From Singulisphaera sp. GP187 (GTDB taxonomy: Bacteria; Planctomycetota; Phycisphaerae; Phycisphaerales; SM1A02): a stretch of DNA of 6,462 nucleotides. The notes under the pieces are model-generated. The model was given only the letters and a program-made list of their open reading frames with translations. It ran no database searches and was not told the DNA's origin. Made by a program: the position numbers and the translations under genes. Positions 1-5,197 of the stretch are shown here, one piece after another. The DNA lies in assembly GCA_945896765.1 (NCBI GenBank), contig CAMDEL010000090.1, forward strand, positions 1 through 6,462. The letters are read 5' to 3'. Numbering within the stretch: the first letter of the stretch is position 1; the number at the start of each line of letters is the position of its first letter.

Positions 1-44
1 AGCACGCAGGAGGATCGAATCTGGAGGAGCTGACTTCACTTCCA

Positions 45-791
45 TCATGCTACGGCGGCACGGCGTCGAAGCGAAACGGTTGGCGCTGCGACTGGCGCTG
101 CTCTTGTCTGAGGTGACGCGAGTGCGCCGCGGATCATTCGTTCGACCGCGAATGGATCATCGGCCGTCGCATCTGCGCCCATTTCTTCGGCAAGCCCTGG
201 CGCTCTGGCAAAGACCCCACCTCCACAAATGATCGGCATCCCTGGATTCGCTTGTCTGCTGCGAACGGTATCAATCAACCCTCGAATCTTTGGCGCGTCT
301 GCAGCGGATGCTGCAAAGACCACAACTGCATCTGGCCGACGTTGCCCAATTTCGGACAAGAGTTCGTCATTCGCCACGCCCCCAGCAGCGAAGAAAATTT
401 CATAACCACTCGCTTCAAGAAGATCACTGCACAATTGTCCCGCGAGATCTTCGGACTCATTCCCTCCGCACACGCAGAGAATTGTTCGACCATTGCGCGG
501 TGCTTGTTCATACCCAGCCTGAGCTTGATCAACCAACATCCGCAGAATTCTCGTTGAATATTGATACGCGAGCATTGTCATTTGGTCTTGGCGCCACATT
601 CGAAAAATCGTCTGCATTGTCGGCCAATATAATTCATTCGAGAGTTGCATCGAAGAGTATCCGTGCAATTGAGCTTGTTCTATGAATGTTCTTGTTGCAA
701 CTCTGTCTCCTGAAACACAAAGTTGAAGAAGTCTCTCAAGAGCAATTTCCATATTCATCTGCACGTTCTTTGTTACGTTTGTCATGCACAT
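45..791 (-). CDS. B12-binding-domain-like regulator with degenerate cobalamin ligands
   Basis: Residue numbers here count from a GTG at 884. Residues about 46-125 look like the helical cap of cobalamin-binding regulators and methionine synthase (P88, W97, then AYQYST where CarH-like proteins have E-E-H-F-x-T). Residues about 133-252 look like the Rossmann-like B12 domain: strand TILCVCGG, the GYEIFFAAGG strand-turn, PDAVVVFAAS, PIICGGGVF and the typical ending EEMGADATADDP. The D-x-H-x-x-G cobalamin motif is replaced by N142-E-S144-E-D-L, so the axial histidine is missing, and the cap E-H pair is Y-Q. I see no DNA-binding domain; the tail is basic (SLRRRAAVA). Start: the GTG at 884 would leave only 22 bp to the divergent gene, so I prefer ATG at 791 (248 aa) or 785; no start has a good ribosome site. 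It probably senses or scaffolds something, perhaps without B12. The fold call is fairly firm and the role is unknown. Confidence 0.72.
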   Translation of the reverse strand: MCMTNVTKNVQMNMEIALERLLQLCVSGDRVATRTFIEQAQLHGYSSMQLSNELYWPTMQTIFRMWRQDQMTMLAYQYSTRILRMLVDQAQAGYEQAPRNGRTILCVCGGNESEDLAGQLCSDLLEASGYEIFFAAGGVANDELLSEIGQRRPDAVVVFAASAADAPKIRGLIDTVRSRQANPGMPIICGGGVFARAPGLAEEMGADATADDPFAVERMIRGALASPQTRAAPVAAPTVSLRRRAAVA

Positions 792-906
792 CTCATCGTC
801 CGCTCTTGTGCGAAAGCAAGTGTTGGACAAAAATGAGCCTTCAAAAGCGTTATCCGCTCCTTTAAGATCATTTATCAGGCACACAAACTGAGGCTAGGAT
901 CATGAA
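792..906. promoter_or_regulatory. Divergent intergenic region, B12-like gene / methyltransferase
   Basis: This stretch of about 115 bp lies between the preferred start of the minus-strand B12-like gene and the plus-strand methyltransferase start. Promoters for both genes should lie here if the internal ATG (791) is the true start of the minus gene. I found no confident -35/-10 pair and no operator-like palindrome by eye. The call rests on gene orientation alone. Confidence 0.3.
896..899 (+). promoter_or_regulatory. Shine-Dalgarno-like AGGA before the methyltransferase gene
   Basis: AGGA lies 7 nt before the ATG at 907. It supports this start over the out-of-frame ATG at 902, which is too close to it. 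It is the clearest ribosome-binding site in the window; the other genes show weak or no matches. Confidence 0.45.
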
Positions 907-1734
907 ATGGCCCCTCAGAGTGAAATCCAACCCACTACAGAGCATGACGAAAAATCTTCGTCAAGCTTTCCAGATACGAAAGCTGCTGGATGGGATGCGA
1001 ATGCGCTCAAAGGAAATCCTCATGGGCGAATTGACAAAGCAGAACGTGTTCGAGAAATGTTCACTGCGATCGCTCACGCGTACGACATCAATAATCGTGT
1101 GCATTCTTTCTGGCTTGATCAGTCCTGGCGAAGGAGAGCGGTTCGTCTTGCTGACCCAGTTCGCGGTGCATCCGTACTTGATGTCGCGTGCGGCACTGGA
1201 GATCTTGCGCAAGCTTTCGTGTTGGCAGGCGCGGGCAAGGTCATCGGGCTCGACTACACGCCGGCAATGTTGGACTATGCACGCAGCAAAGCCACTCGAA
1301 TCGGCGGACGGATTGCAGAAATTCAATATGTCGATGGAGATGCACAGTCACTGCCATATCCAGATCAATCATTTGACATCGTTTCAATCGCATTTGGAAT
1401 TCGAAACGTTGCAGATCCTTTGAAAGCAATTCGAGAATTTCGGCGAGTTCTGAAGCCGAATGGCCGACTTGTCATTCTGGAATTCTCTCAGCCACGCAAT
1501 GCATTTGTGCGCTTTTTTCACAATCTATACACCAATCACATCATGCCTTGGACAGCGACCATTCTCGCTCGCGACGGATCAGGTGCATATCGATATCTCC
1601 CGCGCTCAGTCGAGACTTTTTTTGATCCGAAGCAACTTTCTGACCAACTGATTTCCGTTGGTTTCTTCAAAGTATCTCAGCAAGAATTGACGATGGGTAC
1701 TTGTGTGATTTCCATCGGACAGATCGCAAAATGA
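907..1734 (+). CDS. ubiE: Demethylmenaquinone (or ubiquinone) methyltransferase MenG/UbiE
   Basis: SAM-dependent C-methyltransferase that performs the last ring methylation of menaquinone (and an equivalent step in ubiquinone synthesis), acting in the cytoplasm or at the membrane face on a prenylated quinol. Visible hallmarks in the 275 aa: VREMFTAIAHAYD near 48-60, the SAM motif VLDVACGTGDLA (90-101), acidic residue D116 in GLDYTPAML, DGDAQSLPYPDQSFD (143-157), the family signature AFGIRNV (162-168), LKPNGRLVILEFSQP (182-196), YRYLPRSVETFF (228-239) and the closing LTMGTCVISIG. The first 40 or so residues are polar, Ser/Lys-rich, and extra to the usual 230-250 aa family length. The start at 907 is supported by an upstream AGGA. 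It heads a possible three-gene run with 28 bp to the next gene. The family is certain; menaquinone is the more likely substrate if the host is a planctomycete. The symbol menG would fit equally well. Confidence 0.95.
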   Translation: MAPQSEIQPTTEHDEKSSSSFPDTKAAGWDANALKGNPHGRIDKAERVREMFTAIAHAYDINNRVHSFWLDQSWRRRAVRLADPVRGASVLDVACGTGDLAQAFVLAGAGKVIGLDYTPAMLDYARSKATRIGGRIAEIQYVDGDAQSLPYPDQSFDIVSIAFGIRNVADPLKAIREFRRVLKPNGRLVILEFSQPRNAFVRFFHNLYTNHIMPWTATILARDGSGAYRYLPRSVETFFDPKQLSDQLISVGFFKVSQQELTMGTCVISIGQIAK

Positions 1735-1762
1735 GCCAAACTGGTTATACTCTGAACAGACC

Positions 1763-2719
1763 ATGATTTTCGACGTCCTCACAAGAGCTTGGCATTCTCC
1801 CGAACAACTCGGATTCGAGTTGGCTGAAGGGATTCGCAGCGGCGCTCGACGACCCGGCGGGCTCGACGGGACTATCGGCGCACATACTCGAGCAATTGAC
1901 TGCATCGGATGCGCACTCGTCCACGGTTTTAAGTCTCAGGCACTTTCCGCCGTCATCCCCCACGAATTCGTCGCCGACATCGTGGGGCGGCAGCCGCATC
2001 GTTTGGCAGGTATTGCTGGGATCGATCCCATGTCCCCATCATGGTCGGATGATCTTGATCATGCAAAAGAATTAGGTCTTGTTGGCGTCAACATTTCGCC
2101 ATCTGCCCAAGGCTTTCATCCGACTCACTCCACCGCGATGCGTTTTTATGATCGATGCGCGAACGAAAATTTGCCGATCTTTGTCGCACGTCCTGGAATT
2201 TTCACCCCTGCGATGATCTTGGAATACGACCGACCAGCGCCTTGGGATGAAGTGGCACGATCATTCCCCACGCTCAAGATCGTTCTTTCTGAAATTGGTT
2301 CGCCTTGGATTGACGAGACAATCGCGTTGCTGTCAAAGCACTCTGGGATCTACGCCGACACCAGCGCAATCGCTTCACAATCTTGGCGTCTCTATACATC
2401 ACTCTTGCAGGCTCATGAAGTCGGGGTGCTGGACAAGATTTTCTTCGCCTCTGGATTTCCATTCGGCTCTCCTGCAGCTGCGGTCGAAGCGATCTATTCT
2501 CTGAACTCATATGCGCTTGGAACAAATTTGCCTTCGATACCTCGCGCAGCGTTGCGATTGATCGTCGAGCGAAATCCAATTACAACTCTTGGAATGAAAG
2601 CCCCGCTGCTCATTGGCGTCAGTTCCGCTGGCGGGTTCAATTCCGCTGGCATAAGCCCAACTCCAATGCCTACAGACCGCGCTGATTTTGGCGCATCGCA
2701 ATCACCGTATCGGCGTTGA
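1763..2719 (+). CDS. Amidohydrolase-2 family protein lacking all metal ligands (pseudoenzyme)
   Basis: A 318-aa protein with the layout of the amidohydrolase-2 (PF04909-type) TIM barrel. The strand-1 start MIFDVLTRAWH corresponds to the usual (I/V)DxHxH but has L6 and R8 instead of the two histidines. GLVGVNISPSAQGFHP (105-120) matches the usual 'GvKLHPxxQGFxP' segment. FYDRCANENLPIFVARPG (128-145) matches the '…lPvxfHtG' strand but has A142 for His. LKIVLSEIGSPW (171-182) has E177 for the usual His of 'AHLGxPW'. IFFASGFPFGS (226-236) has G231 for the catalytic Asp of 'FGSDxPF'. ERNPITTLGM (269-278) matches the terminal 'xNAxxLLGL' helix. All five canonical metal or catalytic positions are changed while the scaffold is kept, so hydrolase or decarboxylase activity is unlikely. 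A Ser/Gly/Pro-rich tail of about 40 aa follows. No clear ribosome site precedes the ATG. It lies 28 bp after the methyltransferase gene and 25 bp before the lipoprotein gene, which suggests co-transcription. Confidence 0.85.
   Translation: MIFDVLTRAWHSPEQLGFELAEGIRSGARRPGGLDGTIGAHTRAIDCIGCALVHGFKSQALSAVIPHEFVADIVGRQPHRLAGIAGIDPMSPSWSDDLDHAKELGLVGVNISPSAQGFHPTHSTAMRFYDRCANENLPIFVARPGIFTPAMILEYDRPAPWDEVARSFPTLKIVLSEIGSPWIDETIALLSKHSGIYADTSAIASQSWRLYTSLLQAHEVGVLDKIFFASGFPFGSPAAAVEAIYSLNSYALGTNLPSIPRAALRLIVERNPITTLGMKAPLLIGVSSAGGFNSAGISPTPMPTDRADFGASQSPYRR
2623..2650 (+). repeat. Two 10-bp direct copies, TTCCGCTGGC, 18 bp apart
   Basis: TTCCGCTGGC occurs at 2623-2632 and 2641-2650. The 18-bp spacing keeps the reading frame, giving S-S-A-G-G-F then N-S-A-G-I in the tail of the pseudo-amidohydrolase. 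It looks like a small in-frame duplication in a low-complexity tail. Confidence 0.6.
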
Positions 2720-2744
2720 TTGCTGAACCGGGGACGACGCCCAT

Positions 2745-3458
2745 ATGCGAAGTCACTCTTTCACATTCCACACGACTCTCTTGATGAAATGTTCTTCGAC
2801 ATTCGCATCTTTTCTGTGCATTTTGTGGTTGTGTGGTTGTGGCGTGAGCGCTCCAGAACGACTGGAATTCACCTCAATTGGTGATACGCCGCGAACTTTT
2901 CCGACCGCGGATGGGAACGCCACATATTCCCTCGACCTTGCAAACACATCATTCATCTTGAGCGATCTCACCCGAGAACAACTTCAGAACCCAACAGGAA
3001 ATTCCGCTGAACTCTTTGGATATGTGCTGCATGTCGAGTTGCTCTGGGTCCCATTGGCCGGCAAGACTGCTATTGACCCCGAAGCAACAAACATAAGCAT
3101 TCGACTTATTGTTTTCTCGGGTCATGAAGTCGGAATCTATGGCGGTGGCGGATTCGCATGGCCGAAAGGAGAACCCGGCGAGGAAGAATATGGAGTTGAC
3201 ATTGTTGGTTCGAATGCGACGCTTCTCGCTGCAACCAATGGATTCAAAGATTTGCTGAGCCCCGCTCAACTCACTGGACGATTGCGCAGCAAATTCAATG
3301 AAACACAAACGAAGCAGATTCGCAGAGCTGCGAGTCAGATTGTTACGAATGCTCTCAAGCGTGTTCAGTGGGTCGGACCGCGTGCAAGCGAACTGCAGAA
3401 GCAAGCTGAATCAATCACGAGCACATCAATGGACAGCGCAGAATTCGTTTTGCGATAA
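2745..3458 (+). CDS. Predicted lipoprotein of unknown function
   Basis: A 237-aa protein that I do not recognise. The N-terminus carries a hydrophobic segment (about residues 20-30, FASFLCILWL) ending in L-C-G-C32, a plausible lipobox with C32 as the lipidated residue. Starting at M14 (position 2784) would give a classic 18-residue signal peptide and a 224-aa protein, so that start is a real alternative; neither start has a strong ribosome site. The mature part has a beta-rich look (ATYSLDLANTSFILSDL, SAELFGYVLHVELLWVP, TNISIRLIVFSGHEVGIYGGGGF), a Gly/Glu-rich loop WPKGEPGEEEYG, and a helical, basic C-terminal region with TQTKQIRRAASQIVTNALKR. It probably sits in the cell envelope. It follows the pseudo-amidohydrolase gene by 25 bp and converges on the Nudix gene with 5 bp between stops. 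Confidence 0.72.
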   Translation: MRSHSFTFHTTLLMKCSSTFASFLCILWLCGCGVSAPERLEFTSIGDTPRTFPTADGNATYSLDLANTSFILSDLTREQLQNPTGNSAELFGYVLHVELLWVPLAGKTAIDPEATNISIRLIVFSGHEVGIYGGGGFAWPKGEPGEEEYGVDIVGSNATLLAATNGFKDLLSPAQLTGRLRSKFNETQTKQIRRAASQIVTNALKRVQWVGPRASELQKQAESITSTSMDSAEFVLR

Positions 3459-3463
3459 AGAAA

Positions 3464-4138
3464 TCACATCCCAACAAGACTTCGCGCAACTTCAATCATC
3501 AAAATTGAACACGGTGATGCGGGCATTGGAAACTGAAATCCATCCATCAGTTGCATGTTGGAATACTCCCAATTTGGCGGGGAATCTGGCGGAGATTCAA
3601 GCTGAATATCGTGAATGATCTCCCAGGTGCCTGCACTCTGATCGAAGAGAAGCGCAACTGGTTTTGGCCGCAACAGAGGTCGTGCCGCACACTCCTCCAT
3701 CAACTCTCGCACGATGCCTTCAATCGGGTCTTCGCCAGGTTCGACTGCACCGCCCGGCGCGAATTCCCAGTGCGATGGATAGGTCGCACAAGAATCTGCA
3801 CGCTTGCCAATCAAGCATCGACCTTGCCAATGCGCGATTGCCTTCGTTCCAAGTCCAGCAAATCCGGTTGCCACTCCAACACTCCGCACAGCGCCCATTC
3901 GATATGTTGTTCGCGTGACATGGATCGTCGCCCCACCGTGACCGTCGCGCCCGACGCCAAGGACATGCCAACATGGTCCATCGGTCAGACGAGGATTCTC
4001 TACGACCATCTGATCCCAGGCTGCATCAATGTCTGCCTTCGTCGATTTTGGAATCAGCGCGACGTCACTCTCGACTAAGCGAGCAGGTCGGCGCAACCAG
4101 ATCAGACGATTCGCTGTTGAAGAAGGTTGGAGGCTCAT
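3464..4138 (-). CDS. Nudix hydrolase with an N-terminal NUDT22-like region
   Basis: Nudix enzymes cleave nucleoside diphosphates linked to another group. The Nudix box G-x5-E-x7-REL-x-EE is present as GGAVEPGED…REL and EECAA (residues about 129-152 of the 224-aa form); the Gly after EEx is Ala, a small departure from the consensus, while R, E and the EE pair for metal binding are kept. Before the box are about 95 residues with AAWDQM…NPRLTDGP, then IHVTRTTYRMG. This resembles the N-terminal region of NUDT22-type UDP-sugar diphosphatases (W…NPrLfdGP, then a 'LTSY' segment); the resemblance is from memory. The start at ATG 4138 (MSLQPSS) leaves the domain complete. The frame is open upstream to 4246, but that extra segment looks unlike the family. 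There is no visible ribosome site. Its stop is 5 bp from the convergent lipoprotein stop. The substrate is not known; UDP-glucose-like sugars are a guess. Confidence 0.88.
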   Translation of the reverse strand: MSLQPSSTANRLIWLRRPARLVESDVALIPKSTKADIDAAWDQMVVENPRLTDGPCWHVLGVGRDGHGGATIHVTRTTYRMGAVRSVGVATGFAGLGTKAIAHWQGRCLIGKRADSCATYPSHWEFAPGGAVEPGEDPIEGIVRELMEECAARPLLRPKPVALLFDQSAGTWEIIHDIQLESPPDSPPNWEYSNMQLMDGFQFPMPASPCSILMIEVARSLVGM

Positions 4139-4393
4139 ATGGAAATCATTCGATATCGTAAATCTTGCCGAGTGTACGGCGACGGCGATTGCGACCCTTT
4201 CCATCCTTGCGAACGACCAATATTTATTGAAAAACTTTCGCTGCAAAGAAACTATGGCTCGTGGCTCAAAGCAACCTCGACCACAAGAAGTCGTGGTTCG
4301 ACCCGTGATATGCGCCAGAAGGCCTGCAAGTCATGCGGCATTTCAGCATTTTATGGTCAGGAAAGGCGCTTTGAAGACCGATGAATAGTCACT
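4139..4393. other. Divergent intergenic region with no confident gene
   Basis: About 255 bp between the Nudix start (minus) and the small plus-strand gene. Short plus-strand frames cross it. One ends in KACKSCGISAFYGQE (stop at 4382-4384). The other could start at ATG 4254 (MARGSKQPRPQ, 44 aa, stop just before 4394). Neither shows a recognisable domain or good ribosome site, and both extend open into the antisense of the Nudix gene, so I leave them uncalled. An imperfect hairpin lies at 4277-4301. Promoters for the two flanking genes should lie here. Confidence 0.35.
4277..4301. repeat. Small imperfect inverted repeat
   Basis: TCGACCAC (4277-4284) can pair with GTGG-T-TCGA (4293-4301), an 8-bp stem with one bulged T and an 8-nt loop. 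There is no T-run after it, so it does not look like an intrinsic terminator. It could be an operator or an RNA structure in the leader of the gene at 4394, or chance. Confidence 0.3.
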
Positions 4394-4612
4394 ATGACAA
4401 ACGACCGCGCAACTGGAACTGTCGACCACCTTGTTGAATCAATCGTCGCACTCAATCCAGGAGCGGATCGCGAGTGGCTTATCACCTTCGATGCATATGA
4501 CCTGAATCGCTATCTGCAGCATCTCGAAAGCGCACTCGAACCCCGCGCAGAGTCCACGCCTTGGGAACGACTCGGCGACACCCCTGCCATCGTTTCTCGG
4601 ACCGCGGCATAA
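4394..4612 (+). CDS. Small hypothetical protein, 72 aa
   Basis: A short acidic, mostly helical protein with no signal peptide or membrane segment. Visible blocks are DHLVESIVALNP (11-22), EWLITFDAYDLNRYLQHLE (27-45), and a C-terminal part with ALEPRAEST, WERLGDTPAIVSRTAA. The pattern of a helix pair followed by a conserved-looking 'EPR…W…(D/E)TPAIV(S/T)R' ending gives the impression of a small planctomycete family of unknown function, but this is from memory. ATG at 4394; the upstream bases show no strong ribosome site. It converges on the receiver gene, with about 50 bp between stops and no clear terminator. The length and codon pattern favour a real gene, and there is no competing frame with a domain. 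Confidence 0.6.
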   Translation: MTNDRATGTVDHLVESIVALNPGADREWLITFDAYDLNRYLQHLESALEPRAESTPWERLGDTPAIVSRTAA

Positions 4613-4662
4613 GCCAACACTTTCAGAATTCAAATCGATCTGTGGTTTGCAGTTTGTACCGC

Positions 4663-5145
4663 TCAAGCGCGTTCGTTGTCAGCGAGGAACGACGCTAATT
4701 TCTTTTTCAGCAATCGCAGGCTCATCAGACCTCGCACGCGCGTCAGCAATTCAACTTTATTCACGGGCTTTGAAACAAAATCGTCGCAGCCAGATTCGAC
4801 TGCGCGTTCCATATCACCAAGTTCGTGGAGTGCAGTCACCATAATGATGATGGTCTCACGAATCGATGGGTTTGCCTTCACGCGTTGACAAACTTCAAAT
4901 CCAGACATCTTGGGCATCATCACATCCAGCAATACAAGGTCGGGTCGTTCCGATTCTATTTTCGCCATCGCTTCGATACCGTCATGAGCCAAGATCATCT
5001 TGCATGGAAGACTTTCCATATATGCCTGAATCAACTCGAGATTCTGCTCGTTATCGTCAACGATCAGCACCTTTCCTTCGGCGAGGTTGATTTGCGTCTC
5101 AGCGTGGAAAGCGGCTTCAGTTTCGGCACGATTCTGGGTGTTCAT
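4663..5145 (-). CDS. Single-domain response regulator (CheY/PleD-like receiver)
   Basis: Phospho-acceptor domain of two-component signalling. Numbering from a GTG at 5151: GKVLIVDDNEQNLEL (26-40) supplies the acidic pair D32/D33, PDLVLLDVMMPKMSGFEVC (70-88) contains phospho-site D76, MVTAL (104-108) carries the switch Thr T106, and DFVSKPVNKVELLTRV (124-139) carries the conserved K128-P. The order and spacing are complete for a receiver. No output domain follows: after the receiver comes only a short helix (LRLLKKKLASFLADNERA), so the output must be by protein contact or by a partner. The N-terminal 25 residues (QNRAETEAAFHAETQINLAE) are polar and probably helical. Start: ATG at 5145 (160 aa), with GTG two codons earlier possible. 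It follows the FAD/Fe-S oxidase by about 50 bp on the same strand and may be co-transcribed. No histidine kinase is in the window. Confidence 0.93.
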   Translation of the reverse strand: MNTQNRAETEAAFHAETQINLAEGKVLIVDDNEQNLELIQAYMESLPCKMILAHDGIEAMAKIESERPDLVLLDVMMPKMSGFEVCQRVKANPSIRETIIIMVTALHELGDMERAVESGCDDFVSKPVNKVELLTRVRGLMSLRLLKKKLASFLADNERA

Positions 5146-5197
5146 AGCCACATCTTACGGCATCCGCCGTTTCGAGAAAATCGTTGACGTCACATAT

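Noticed and set aside
290..685. 131-codon plus-strand open frame opposite the B12-like gene
   Set aside because: It is antisense to a gene with a recognisable fold and has no domain, ribosome site or sensible composition; it is a shadow frame.
902..1423. 173-codon plus-strand frame starting at ATG 902
   Set aside because: It overlaps the methyltransferase in another frame; the methyltransferase frame has full family motifs.
1746..1751. TATACT as a -10 promoter element before the pseudo-amidohydrolase gene
   Set aside because: No acceptable -35 element lies 16-18 bp upstream, and the short gap suggests read-through from the methyltransferase.
3456..3470. Bidirectional terminator between the convergent lipoprotein and Nudix genes
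   Set aside because: The gap is only 5 bp and I see no hairpin with a T-run around it.
4227..4258. TTGAAA followed by ACTATGG as a promoter for the gene at 4394
   Set aside because: The spacing and the -10 match are poor; not better than chance in AT-rich spacer DNA.
4029..4388. 119-codon plus-strand frame across the Nudix start
   Set aside because: The first part is antisense to Nudix coding sequence and no domain is visible; only the part after 4254 could be real, and that is unproven.
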